DNA from: Cylindrodendrum hubeiense
Lineage: Eukaryota; Ascomycota; Sordariomycetes; Hypocreales; Nectriaceae
Length of the DNA: 38,610 bases
Reading direction: 5' to 3'
Assembly (NCBI GenBank): GCA_014621425.1
Contig: JAANBB010000391.1
Span: 1 to 38,610, forward strand
Shown in pieces: positions 1-10,647 of this stretch. The translations under genes and the position numbers were made by a program. The first letter of the stretch is position 1, and each line of letters starts with the position of its first letter. The notes below the pieces were generated by a model. The model worked only from the letters and a program-made list of their open reading frames with translations, did no database searches and was not told the origin of the DNA.

Positions 1-368
1 TGTCCCCTACCGACGTGGTATTTCGAGTGCCGGGGTGGTGGCGGTCGCGGTGCTTGCAGTGGATGACGCTGTGATGTCCCCCCCACCCCGTACAGTGCGC
101 AGCCCAGCGGAAGAATTGCCCAACCAGCCTCACGCGTCGGAGCTTTTCGGCGCCCGGCAGCCTTCACACATTATCTGATCCTGACCCTGGATTAATTAGA
201 TGGCGCCGTCTGGGTCTGGTCTGGTCCTGCATCACCGAGTCCTCTATTCTGACGTCGCTGCATCGCAACTCCCGCCTTGCGCGACGCCCTGAACCCTCCG
301 CGGCAAAGCGTCCCTCTCATTCATCACCTCTCAGTCCGCGTCACGGCCAGTGCCGCTCACCACTCACA
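1..368 (+). promoter_or_regulatory. Upstream region of the iron permease gene
   Basis: This stretch holds no gene and is the promoter and 5' leader of the iron permease that starts at 369. The last 100 bases are pyrimidine-rich, as is common before fungal start codons. It contains one strong iron-GATA site, listed separately. In many ascomycetes the FET3 multicopper oxidase partner lies divergently next to FTR1; only 368 bases are visible here, so its presence outside the window cannot be judged. Confidence 0.6.
171..180 (-). promoter_or_regulatory. Iron-responsive GATA (SRE/SreA/Sre1-type) binding site
   Basis: The minus strand reads GATCAGATAA, a perfect match to the extended iron-GATA consensus RATCWGATAA bound by the iron repressors Sre1, SreA and SRE. 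It lies about 190 bases upstream of the FTR1 start codon. Under uniform base composition a match in 368 bases on either strand is expected about 0.003 times. The position and downstream gene suggest repression of iron uptake when iron is sufficient. Binding is inferred from the sequence only. Confidence 0.75.
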
Positions 369-1554
369 ATGGGCCTCGAGCTCTTCTCCGTCCCCGTCTT
401 CGTCGTCGTCTTCCGCGAGACGCTCGAGACGGCCATCATCGTCTCCGTCCTGCTCGCCTTTCTCAAGCAGACCCTCGATGGCTCCCAGCGGGACCCCAAG
501 CTCTACCAGGCGCTGCGCACGCAGGTACGCTCCGATCTCACTCATGAGAGATATATGCCCGTGCTAACATGACCAGGTCTGGCTGGGCACCGCTGTCGGA
601 TTCTCCCTCTGCCTCGTCGGCTCCGGTGTAATCATCGGCATCTTCTATCTGCTGGGCACAGATGCCTGGGCCGATCATGAGTACTACTATGAGGCCGTCT
701 TCTCCATCATCTCCGCCGTCATCATCACCATCATGGGCGGCGCCCTGCTCCGCATTGGTAACATGCAGGAGAAGTGGCAGGCCAAGCTCGCCAAGGCTAT
801 TGAGGCGCCCGTCCAGGCCAGCGGACGGGGAGCCTGGTTCGTCAACATGTTTGAGAAGTACGCCATGTTTGTCCTGCCATTCATCACCGTGCTCCGTGAG
901 GGCATCGAGGGCATCGTCTTCGTCGCCGGCGTCTCCTTCTCTGCCCCCGTCAGCGCCGTCCCGCTGCCCGTCGTCTTCGGCCTGTTTTTCGGCGCCCTCG
1001 TCGGCTACGGTCTGTACAAGTGAGTATCTCCCATCTGCTGCATATTCAAAGCTCAGCAACTAACCTTCGTCTCAGGGGTGGATCCATGGCCCGCCTCCAG
1101 CCCTTCCTTGTTGCCTCCACCTGCCTCCTGTATCTGGTTGCTGCTGGTCTCTTTTCCCGAGCCATCTGGCTCATTGATCAGCAGCAGTGGAACAAGGTAG
1201 TCGGTGGTGATGCCGCTGAGCTCGGCGACGGCCCGGGCTCATATGACATTGACCGAAGCATGTGGCACGTTAACGTGAGTTACTCCTATCCCGAATGCAT
1301 CAACGCAACATACTAATATCAGCCAGTGCTGCAACCCTCAGCTGAACGGTGGAGGCCCCTGGGCCATTCTCAATGCCGTCGTCGGCTGGAACAACTCGGC
1401 AACCTACAGCTCCGTCATTGCCTACAACGTCTACTGGCTCGTCGTCATTGCCCAGTTCAGCGCTATGCGATTCCGCGAGGATCACGGCCGCTGGCCTCTC
1501 ACCAAGGGCAAGGCCTCCCAGGAGGACGAGGAGGACCTCATCCGCAACGACTGA
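369..1554 (+). CDS. ftr1: Plasma membrane high-affinity iron permease, FTR1 family
   Basis: Four exons (369-524, 577-1019, 1076-1274, 1327-1554) give 341 residues in continuous phase. The product imports Fe(III) through the plasma membrane together with a FET3-type ferroxidase. Two family iron-binding motifs of the REGLE type are visible: RETLE at residues 16-20 in the first membrane helix and REGIE at 159-163. Further support comes from the WHVNCC stretch at the exon 3/4 junction and about seven hydrophobic segments. The C-terminal tail is acidic. Exon 4 must begin at 1327, not at the earlier AG at 1322, to keep the WHVNCC frame. Introns are 52-56 bases with clear branch points. An iron-GATA site in the promoter supports iron regulation. 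Length and motifs are normal for an intact permease. Confidence 0.95.
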
Positions 1555-2168
1555 AGGCAGACGGTCTTGACAACACAGCCTTACAACACAGCCCACCATC
1601 CAAGTATGCTTCATGGGACAGCAGACCGGGGTACCAACACGTGACGACCTAAAGCACGACCCTGAACAACGACCCATCCTCTCCGTTCGGCCTTGACGGC
1701 CAAGTAATGAACAGCAAGCGACTCGATAGACTGCTTTAGTCCGTTAGTCCGTATATGGACATAGATATCACCACAGCGGTATAGTTTGAAAGAGATATAT
1801 TTAAATAAAAAAACGAACAAATTCAAGCCGAGAACCCCGCGCCTTTGCTTCCATCATCTACATTCTCCAGTGTAACCAGAACAACTAGAGTGATACAATC
1901 GTGATCAAAGGGGGTAACAATCCAGCCAGGAGGCTGTACCCCAACTCTCGTCACTCTCCCATGTCCCCCGCGGCGTGCAACACTCCAAGGTGATACGGCC
2001 CACCCAGCCACACCCGCCTGATACATCAAGACGACAGCCCACATGGCCATCCTGTCGCGTACAAACACAGTACAAACACAGCCGACCTCCATCCAACTCT
2101 CGTCACGTTACGAGTCCTGCCAGAGTCTGCAACCGGCGCCAACTGCTGATACCCAGTCCTCCAACCCC
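1555..2168. other. Convergent 3' intergenic region
   Basis: This stretch lies between the stop codons of the iron permease (+) and the chromodomain gene (-) and should carry both 3' untranslated regions. An A-rich segment near 1795-1815 could serve polyadenylation of the permease transcript. A perfect 11-base direct repeat lies at 2059-2080. No coding potential was recognised. Confidence 0.5.
2059..2080 (+). repeat. Two tandem copies of an 11-base unit
   Basis: GTACAAACACA occurs twice, head to tail and without mismatch, in the untranslated region between two convergent genes. It is a small local duplication with no known role. Confidence 0.8.
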
Positions 2169-3093
2169 TTACTCTGAGGTCTTGGCCTTCTTTCTGGGAC
2201 GGCCGGGGCCACGGCCTCCCACGCGCTTCTGCGGCGGGGCATCCGAAGCAGCACCGTTCTTGGCCTCAAACTTAATGAGCTCATCGGGCGCAATCTCCTT
2301 GATCTTGTCCTCGTGCTCCCACGTCGCCTCGGAGCGGCGGTAGCCGACCCACTGGACCTGGTACATGTAGCGGTTCTTCTTGGCCTTGGGGGGCGTGGCG
2401 CGCTTGAGGATGCGGAAGACGTGGTATACGTCCAGGCCGGTGGCAGCCTCGCGGCCTTCCAGGGCGTCCCAGTACTTGAAGACGAGCGCGGGGACCTGGT
2501 TCTGGAGGCTCCATTCTGACTCCCACGACTTCTCGCCGCTCTCCCACACGACCGAGATGTCGACAGTCGCGTTCGTCTCGTCAATGCGGTGGGAGTCGAA
2601 TCGCTCGATCTCGAGCTCGCCCAGATCGGTCTTGGCCGGGGTGCTGCTCGCGGCGGCGGGGGCCTCCTCGGCGGCGGGCTTGGCCTCGTCGGCCTTCTTC
2701 TTGGGGGTTTGCTTATCGGGGGTGTCGGTCTTCTTGGGGCTGAAGGTGCCGTTCTCAATCTCCTTCTTGTCGGGGGCGCCGGACGCAGCGGTCACGGTTG
2801 TGTCGTTGTCGCGCTTGGTGTCGCGTGCCGGCGCCGCAGACAGGCTGCGGCGGATGATGGTGTCGCGTACCGGAGCGGCGGACAGGCTGCGCCGGGTCAT
2901 GGGAGAATCCGTGGCATCCTTCCTGACGGCCCGCTGAGGCGACGCGGGGACGTCGTAGGGGTCTAGCGGAGTCACATTGGGGTCAGTGGACGGTGGCTCG
3001 AGATGCGATTGCTCGCCGCAGGCCGCAGGCGGTTGTCATGCGAGCTAGAGGAGCTAGGGGAGCTATACCTGCGGAAGGGCGCGGTGGAAGCAT
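2169..3093 (-). CDS. Chromodomain-like nuclear protein with C-terminal AT-hook
   Basis: Two exons on the minus strand (3093-3069, then 2962-2169) give 272 residues. The long frame opens only with GTG at 2975, so I placed a short first exon starting at ATG 3093; it joins in phase through a 106-base intron (GTATAG donor, CTGAC branch, CTAG acceptor). Residues about 1-115 are basic, low-complexity and probably disordered, with a 14-residue tandem repeat. Residues about 120-185 resemble a chromo-like module (VVWESGEKSWESEW). Residues about 185-240 resemble a chromodomain (YMYQVQWVGY...ATWEHE). The end, GRGPGRPRKK, is an AT-hook for minor-groove DNA binding. A nuclear chromatin role is likely. No partner or gene name can be assigned, and the first exon is less certain than the rest. 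Confidence 0.8.
2818..2901 (-). repeat. 42-bp coding tandem repeat
   Basis: Two 42-base units, 2818-2859 and 2860-2901, lie head to tail in the chromodomain gene and encode two copies of a 14-residue unit around RRSLSAAPxRDT. The copies differ at several bases, so the duplication is not very recent. The unit is basic and rich in serine and could be a phosphorylation or nuclear-targeting segment. Confidence 0.85.
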
Positions 3094-3750
3094 GGCGGCG
3101 CAGGGCGGATGGTCTCACGAGTGCAAACAGCGTCCGGTCAGATGAGGGCAACGGGCTCGGGAGGTGACCCTGCGGAATCGAATTGCGTCACTGCGATGGT
3201 GATGATGGCGAAACGCGCTCTTGTTGGCCGTGCAACGCGTAGGTTGCTTAATTGCACCACGGGCACCGCCACATCAGGCTGCAGCCACACCTGCCACCGG
3301 AGCCACCAGCCACAGGCCACATTGGGATGCTGGCTCCGAGATGAGGATGCTCATGCTGACGTCCCGGGATATTTCAGGGAGACGAAGAGGAGAGCCAGCA
3401 GAGTCGAGGAAATGTGGCAAAGTCTGAAGAGTCGTCTTGTGCGAACATGTTGGTTCAGCCACGTCGCCCGTCTCTGTTCGCCCAGTCTGCCTCGCTCCAC
3501 TTCCCAGGATGGTCTGGGTCTCTGGGATCCCATTTGATTTACATGAAATGCGCAGCAACACCGGACCTGTCGTAATATCCCGTACCGCCGGAGAGCCGCT
3601 GGGAAAGTAATTTTGGAAACTCCGGAGCTCTTACGTACATGAGCTCGCCTGGCGCGGGAACGAGAGAAAGAGTCGGGGTCCGAGGGCACTTTTGGTTACG
3701 CCTCTATTCACATGTCTCATTTCGAGACGGCGCCGAGGAGGAAAAACAAG

Positions 3751-3766
3751 TACTACGCAGTAGCAA
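3751..3766 (+). repeat. Dispersed palindrome-bearing element, copy 1
   Basis: The sequence TACTACGCAGTAGCAA matches the second copy at 4216-4231 with a single mismatch. The mismatch breaks the central palindrome in this copy. The copies are 465 bases apart in the same gene-free region. Confidence 0.6.
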
Positions 3767-4215
3767 GTATAAGCATCATTGAGCTAGTTGATATGCTCCT
3801 TCCCGAACGGGTGAGCTCGCCTGAGTAGACCAGTCGTGTGTTTTTAAATGGACGACATTGCTGAGGGCATGGGCGAGCACGCCATAGCGACCAGTACCAG
3901 TCGCCGTTAGCCTGGCAGAGGCAACAACCAATAACTTGTATAAGCCGGAGGAGCCAAGCAAATGCCACCTGCATTCTTGGAACTTATGATGTTGCAGGAT
4001 GCTCTCACCGTCGACTGCGGCCGATCAGGCAGCACGCGGAGGCGAGGTGGTGGTTGCCACGGCGTGGTGTGTACAGACATGCAGATGGCATCACATCGCC
4101 GGGTTCGTATTGGATGCGCGGGATGCACCGGTGTGATCTGATCTCGCGTGGCCACAGCATGGCGCTGTGAGAGTATCAGTGATACGTAGAACAGCTACAA
4201 TGGCTACAATAGCTA

Positions 4216-4231
4216 TACTACGTAGTAGCAA
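4216..4231 (+). repeat. Dispersed palindrome-bearing element, copy 2
   Basis: TACTACGTAGTAGCAA begins with a perfect 12-base palindrome, TACTACGTAGTA. It is nearly identical to the element at 3751-3766. It may be a scar of a small repeat family or a symmetric protein-binding site; neither can be decided from one window. Confidence 0.6.
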
Positions 4232-5487
4232 TACCGACTGGGTGTGCAAGCAACAGCTCTTATTCGGCATGGCAGCGCAAACCCACAGCGTCCGGCAGTC
4301 CGGGGGCGTCACTAAGACTCGCGGCATGCCGGGCACGTCGATCCCGGCAACGCCGTCACGGACAACGGCGACCCCACCCTCCCAAGGACTCCAAAGCAGT
4401 GCTCAGCCCGTGGTCCAGACTCGCATGAAAATTTTCAACTTCAGGTGGCCTGCGGCATTTGGCCTCGCCGGCGATCACATCATCGCGTAGCAGCAGTCTT
4501 GGCGGCCCAACGGCAGCGCGCGCCCTGCGGCCCTGGATCGTTGGATGTCAGTGCGGTGATGCGAGGAACACAACACGTGGAAGGGACCGTCAGCAGTGAA
4601 CCAGGCAACTGGATAACCTCGTTCAAAACCCGACTAAAAGACCCCCGAGTCCCGATCCCATGCCCGTCGTGCGGCACCAGGGCGGGAACCGGGACACTAA
4701 CCGTCCCCCGGACACACTGATGCGGAAGGTGCAGGCAAACCATTAGCAAATACACAAGTTGTCGAACAAGGCGTGACGGGGGCTAACGAGGTCTATTACG
4801 ACGGTATGTGTCTGGTTGCGGCGCCCAGAGAACGCAAAAGGCCGTGGCCAAGCGCGTCCAAGCCTGATCCTGGGAGCCGCATGTTAGATGCCGTCCCAAG
4901 GTGGATAGAATTTGCACCGGCGCCGCCCGTGATTGGCCGTGCCGATGGGGCGGGTGCGATCACATCAGATCGCGCCATCGTCCCGGTCGTCCCAAAAAGA
5001 GAAACCATGACACATTGGCTGCCCACTGCAAGACGGCTTCCCAGACGAGCGTCGCCCCAAGACCTGTATTGACCTGTAACAGCCTGTAATGAGCCCTCCA
5101 GTGCCCCCCAACGCCCCCCAAAGCCCCAGCTTGCGTTCCAGGATCGCCAAGCCGGCGCTTCCTATTCGGCGCTTCTGGTCTCCAGCTTGTCGCGAGCCGC
5201 CCCAACAATGGCATGATGGATACCAGCACACGCCGCCCCCAGCGCTCCCAGGGCTTCTGTCGAGTTTCTAGATGGCTCCTAGCCTGCCAAGGAGGCTCTG
5301 TTTCCGGGGTCCAGAGTGAACCACCCTGAGGGGTCTTGGGTTTCTTGGGATTCTGGGTACCGGCGGTGCGAGTACTTCATAAGCCCGCCGAACCCCGTCT
5401 TGGGGAGCTTTCCCAGGATCACTCTTCACCAACGACTTCTGTCTCTCCTTCACTCCAACCTGTCTACTCCGTGAGCCAGTCTCCACC

Positions 5488-7168
5488 ATGAGCGACGACG
5501 GCCCCAAAGAGGCCGTGGCCTACGATGCCTCCAAGGTCGACGGCCACTCCCACTCGGGATCTGACAGCGAAGCTGGTATGCCGCCTGTCTCACACGAAAT
5601 GGAACCTCACTGACCCCTCCCTCCAGGCCGCCTGCAGCTTGCCAGCGATGCCAAGCGCAAGATTGGCGTGCTCAGCGCCTCCATGCTGATCTTCAACCGC
5701 ATCATCGGCACCGGTATCTTCGCGACGCCCTCGTCCATTCTCGCCCTCACTGGCAGCACCGGTCTCTCCCTCTTCATGTGGGTTGCCGGTGCGCTCATCG
5801 CCGGTGCGGGTACTGCTGTCTACCTCGAGTTCGGTACTGGAATCCCCAAGAACGGTGGTGAGAAGAACTACCTCGAGTACGTCTACCGCAAGCCCAAGTT
5901 CCTCGTCACCGGCCTGTACGCCGGCTATGTTATCCTCCTGGGCTGGGCCTCTGGTAACTCGGTCGTCTTTGGCGAGTACATCCTCAACGCCGCCAAGGTC
6001 GATGTCGATCGCTGGAACCAGCGTGGTCTCGGTATTGCCTGCATCACTGTCGCCTTCATCATCCACGGCACTGCCCTGAAGTGGGGTATCCGCCTTCAAA
6101 ACGTCCTCGGAATAATCAAGCTCACCATCATTGTCATCATAATCCTCGGTGGATTCATTGCCCTTGGCGGCCACCTCAAGATCGACGAGAAGCCCGACAA
6201 CTTCACCAATGCCTTTGAGGGAACCACTGGCAGCGCCTACGGCGTCGTCACTGCTCTGTACAACGTCATCTGGAGTTTCGTCGGCTACAGCAACGCCAAC
6301 TACGCCCTCAGCGAGACCAAGAACCCCACCCGAACCCTGAAGATCGCCGCTCCCCTGGCCATCATCTCCGTCTCGTTCCTCTACATGCTCGTCAACATTG
6401 CCTACTTCGCCGCCGTCCCCAAGGCCGAGATTCTTGCATCCAAGCGTCTGGTCGCTGCGTCGCTGTTCCGCAACGTCTTCGGCAACACTGCTGAGCGTGC
6501 TCTGTCCGTCTTCGTCGCTCTGTCCGCCTTCGGCAATGTCCTCAGTGTCATCTTCTCTCAGGGCCGCCTTGTGCAGGAGCTTGGTCGCGAGGGTATTCTG
6601 CCCTTCTCCCGCTTCTGGGCCAGCAACCGACCTTTCAATGCGCCCCTTGCCGGTCTGTTTGAACACTGGTTGATCTGCATTATTGTCATCCTTGCCCCTC
6701 CCCCTGGCGATGCTTACAACTTCATTCTCAAGTAAGTTTTTCCATCCAGTCTACTATCAGTATAAGTCTAACCTATCTAGTCTCATTTCCTACCCCCTTG
6801 CTATCGTCAACACCTTCGTCGCCGGTGGTCTCGTCCATCTTTACCTCAACCGTGCCGCCTGGAAGTGGAACCCCCCGATCAGCGCCTCGCTGCCTGTCAT
6901 TATCTTCTTCATGCTCAGCAACATTTACCTTGTCGTCGCTCCCTTCGTGCCCCCGGAGGAGGGCCAGAACGTCTACGAGAGCCTTCCCTACTGGATCCAC
7001 TGTGTTGTCGGTTTCGCCGTCATCGCTGCCGGCGGTCTGTACTGGGTCGTCTGGGCTATCGTCTTGCCGAAGCTGGGCCACTACGAGCTGGTTCGGGAGA
7101 CTGTCGTGGATGATATTGATGGTTGGGAGTCGAACGTCTTCTCCAAGAGGCCGCTGCGCTCGGACTAA
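5488..7168 (+). CDS. Amino acid permease, high-affinity methionine permease (MUP1) type
   Basis: Three exons (5488-5575, 5627-6731, 6781-7168) give 526 residues in unbroken phase. The protein belongs to the APC superfamily (LAT/MUP1 branch) and should be a plasma membrane amino acid importer with about 12 helices. The first helix carries the family signature NRIIGTGIFATPS near residues 60-72, followed by regular hydrophobic segments to about residue 490. Both termini are hydrophilic and cytosolic in this family. The start at 5488 has a good context (CCACCATGA). Substrate choice, methionine or cysteine versus other neutral amino acids, rests on general resemblance to MUP1/MUP3. Third-position GC bias is strong, which creates a long shadow frame on the other strand. 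The gene looks intact. Confidence 0.9.
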
Positions 7169-8324
7169 TCTTTTCCTTCTTTCATAACCTACTTTACTAT
7201 AAATACCCTACCTTACTATAAATAATACTTTTGGGTCTTTGCTGGATTTAATAAAATCATCTCCCAACATCCAATTTAGTCTCATGTCCTTCAGTGTGAA
7301 CACGCCGAGTATAGGAGCTAGCTCGTATGTAAAGCTGACAGTCAGTCGCTGCGACTGTTTCTCTTCGATTTCCTTCACTGGTTCTGACTTGAAATCAGCC
7401 AATGGTCTATCGTGCTGGGGATAGTTGGTCTCCTGGTGTAGAATGCCTATTAGGACATTCTTGGCTGGTGTGTCAGTCAGGATGTAAGTCCATTAGAGGC
7501 GGCTATCCCTTTTGGGATATTCCAGCAGGTATTGAGGCCATTAAATAAGATCAATTAGTCAGTCATTGAGAGCTACAGGGTAGGATGGAGGGATTGCAAT
7601 CAGATACATCCGCATCGTCAACCTTCATGCATCGCGAGCAACCGTCATGAGTATTCAGCAGTAGATTTTCTAGCAAACTCAATTTACATTCCTTTTAGCC
7701 TGTTTTTACGACATTGTATTGCGATCCGTTTGATCAGATGACCAATCGATTGTATCGGTGAGTTCTCTCGTGACACAGCACTCACAATCTATTATTGAAT
7801 TCCCGAGACGCTCTTTCTTTTCGGCAGCTACAAGAAATTGCACCACGAAGTATGATCGGAACATGAGCGACGTTCACCATCGCGCCTTGGTTTTAATTAC
7901 CGAGGCTCTTACGTTGATTTACTGGCCACATCCTGGTGCTTGGATCCATTGCGCACTAGTAAAATGCGCAGGATGTGGTGCATTTGCGCTATTCTGTGGT
8001 TGGCCCAGCACACAGCCATTTCCATCCACAGACTCTGGAACAGCATTAAACATCCAATAGAAAGATTCAATTCTACTCAAATCGTCTTCCCCGGATTTAA
8101 GCTTGTGGGGAAGTGACGACATGCAGCCTGCGGGAGGGTGGGCATTCGGGGCTACTATTTCACTCCGAATTGGAGATGGGTCGCTACGTCTGTCGGCGCC
8201 AGTTTTGCATCCGATCGCCCCAGGTCCCGCCGGAACCAGATATGATACCGACGCCTCCCACCGTCATAAGGATGCCATTCTCCATTCGATCTTGGAAACG
8301 ATTCTGCAAACACAATAACGCACC
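7169..8324. other. AT-richer intergenic region
   Basis: This 1.16-kb stretch lies between the permease stop and the CoA-transferase start, both on the plus strand. It holds the permease 3' region with the tandem 19-mer and then the promoter of the CoA-transferase. No protein domain was recognised. It is richer in A/T than the flanking genes, but I see no obvious transposon or strongly RIP-like TpA-saturated sequence. Confidence 0.5.
7188..7225 (+). repeat. Tandem 19-base duplication in the permease 3' region
   Basis: Two adjacent 19-base copies (7188-7206 and 7207-7225) follow the pattern CCTAYYTTACTATAAATAM with two differences. They start 20 bases after the permease stop codon. Being A/T-rich, they may be part of the polyadenylation region. 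Confidence 0.75.
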
Positions 8325-10289
8325 ATGTCTAGTTCAATGCTTATGACGGTTCGCATCCGGTCATGTCTCATGTCGAGGCCGGCGACATGGATGTGCAGCT
8401 TCACAGTACGAGACGCCCACCAGGGACGCCGCAACTTCTCATCAACGAGGGCGGTGCTGTCGGCTAAGGGACACTCGAAGCTCTTCCCGAACGCGGATGC
8501 CGCAGTTGCAGATATCAAAAGCGGATCGACCATTCTGAGCTCGGGATTCGGTCTATGCGGTGTTGCAGGTATGCGAGATTGGCCTCCTTCATGGGAGATC
8601 GCTGCTAACGGAGATCCTAGATACCCTCATCTCTGCAATTAATCGCCGAGGACCCGAATCGCTTCACTCACTCACTGCCGTCTCAAATAATGCTGGTCAA
8701 GAAGGAAAGGGAGGCTTGTCAGTCCTCACCAGCGGAGGGCAGGTCAGCCGCCTTATTCTATCATATCTCGGCAACAATAAGGTGTTGGAAAAGAAGTACT
8801 TGACAGGCGAGCTTGCGATTGAGCTGTGCCCTCAAGGAACTTTGGCCGAGCGTATCCGAGCCGGTGGTGCCGGCATTGCCGCCTTTTTCACCCCCACAGC
8901 AGCCCGTAAGAGCACCTGCGTCTCTATTCTTCAGACCCGCGCTAACCGTAATAGACACACTCCTTGAAACCGGAGACATTCCCGTGCGCCTTGATAAATC
9001 CGGCGCCGTCGTCGAAAGGGGCCGAGCGAGAGAGACCCGCGAGTTCGATGGAAGGACGTTTCTCATGGAGACTTCATTGACGGGAGACGTCGCAATTATC
9101 AGGGCGTGGAAGGCCGACAAGGAAGGAAACTGTGTTTTCAGGTAAGTTCGCTTCCTTTAGTAGCTGCCCTTTGTTCTCGCTGACCTGGTGAGTTTAGATA
9201 TACCACCAAGGCCTTTGGCCCGATCATGGCCAAAGCTGCCAAGTTGACAATCGTCGAAGCCGAAAATATTGTCGAAGTGGGCGAAATCGATGCCAATGAT
9301 GTGAACCTGCCCGGAATCTTTGTCGACCGAATTGTTCCCTCAACTGCGCAGAAGCAGGTTGAGGTGTTGAAGCTCAGAGATGACGGTGCTTCCAAGGACT
9401 CTGGCAAGCCTAAGAGCGAGGCGGAACAAAAGCGAATTCGCATCGCTAAGCGAGCTGCCAAGGAGCTCAAGGAGGGGTTCTATGTTAACCTCGGAGTTGG
9501 TACGTTCCCTATTCATTTTCGCCTGGTTCGCCCTCTAACACGTATCAGGCATTCCTACCTTGGCTGCTTCCTTGCTTCCCTCTGATAGAAAGGTTTGGAT
9601 TCAGTCTGAGAATGGTATCCTCGGCATGGGTCCTTATCCCACCATTGACGAGGTTGACCCGTGAGTTTCCTTGCCCATGTACTTGGTTCTTTTTTCTAAC
9701 AATGCCTAGGGATATTGTGAACGCCGGTAAAGAAACTGTTACTCTCGTGCCTGGAGCTTCCTGCTTTGACTCTGCTGAGTCCTTTGGAATGATCCGTGGC
9801 GGACATGTGGATGTCTCTATTCTCGGAGTAAGTAGCGCGATCTCTCTTACATGCGCATGACTAACGGTTCATCTCTAGGCCCTTCAAGTCGGCGCCAATG
9901 GTGACCTTGCAAATTACATGATTCCTGGCAAAGTTTTCAAGGGCATGGGCGGTGCCATGGATTTAGTCGCCAACCCTGACAACACCAAGATTGTCGTGGC
10001 CACGGAGCATGTCGCCAAGGACGGCTCGTCAAAGATTATGCAGCAATGCACCCTGCCTTTGACCGGAGCCCGAGTTGTCAGCACCATTATTACCGATTTG
10101 GTAAGTAGTCTCTTTGGCACAGGCACTTTGCGGAAGCTAATGAGATTTCAGTGTGTATTTGAGGTAAACAGGCAAGAAGCCACTCTGACCCTGACGGAGC
10201 TGGCGCCTGGTGTCACCGTCGACGAGGTGCGGAGCAAGACGGAGGCCGAGTTTATCGTGGATCTAGATGAGAGTCGATCTTACGAATAA
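8325..10289 (+). CDS. Mitochondrial succinyl-CoA:3-ketoacid CoA transferase (SCOT)
   Basis: Eight exons (8325-8568, 8621-8905, 8955-9141, 9198-9499, 9549-9660, 9710-9827, 9879-10100, 10152-10289) give 535 residues in unbroken phase. The enzyme moves CoA from succinyl-CoA to acetoacetate or a related acid. The first 45 or so residues are basic and hydroxylated with few acids ([11 protein letters not shown]), as expected for a mitochondrial presequence. Subunit A follows with [15 protein letters not shown] near residue 70. A charged linker (near residue 290) leads to subunit B, which carries the active-site motif [10 protein letters not shown]; the catalytic glutamate is E360. The fused A+B form of about 520 residues is normal for eukaryotes. 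Acetate or propionate CoA-transferase activity cannot be excluded. It ends 358 bases from a convergent gene for a peroxisomal-type protein. Confidence 0.95.
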
Positions 10290-10647
10290 GTCTGACCTAT
10301 CGAGGTCTATGCAGATATACAAGGGGCAAGGAGCCATAGCAAGGCTGCGTTAACCTTGAAGTACATAGTGGATGGTTTTAAATAAGCGATGCATTGCGAG
10401 GAATTCACAGACGTTAAACATGTACATAAATTTGAATTGCTTCAAACATTTACTCTTTTTCTTCATTTAACCTCCTTCCAGCAAGGTAGCTACAGAGTTT
10501 GAACTGCGATTGTTAGACGTCATCTGGCACAGCAGGTTACAGGTACACCAGATAACGTAACAACCTTACAGCTCGGGGATGTCAATGATAAAATACAAGT
10601 AGATCGCTATGCTCATGATGCCTGAATGCTAGATATGCTAAAATACA
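10290..10647. other. Convergent 3' intergenic region
   Basis: This stretch separates the stop codons of the CoA-transferase (+) and the AhpD-like gene (-). It is A/T-rich and probably holds both 3' untranslated regions. Nothing else was seen. Confidence 0.5.

Larger units (their letters stand above)
3094..5487. other. Gene-free 2.4-kb divergent intergenic region
   Basis: This is the space between the starts of the chromodomain gene (-) and the amino acid permease gene (+). Short open frames here show no recognisable domain and would need non-ATG starts or have random-looking composition. Two near-identical 16-base palindrome-bearing elements occur at 3751-3766 and 4216-4231. The 90 bases before the permease start are CT-rich. 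No tRNA or transposon coding sequence was seen. Confidence 0.5.

Noticed and set aside
538..1059. Open frame of 173 codons on the minus strand
   Set aside because: It lies opposite FTR1 exons, crosses its intron and is acidic low-complexity.
5208..5217. ATGGCATGAT, near match to the CYS3/MetR sulphur regulator site
   Set aside because: One mismatch to ATGRYRYCAT, single copy, 270 bases upstream; too weak to claim despite the methionine-type permease.
5590..6666. Open frame of 358 codons on the minus strand
   Set aside because: It is the shadow of the amino acid permease, whose strong GC3 bias leaves the opposite strand open; composition is Asp/Glu/Gly-rich without a domain.
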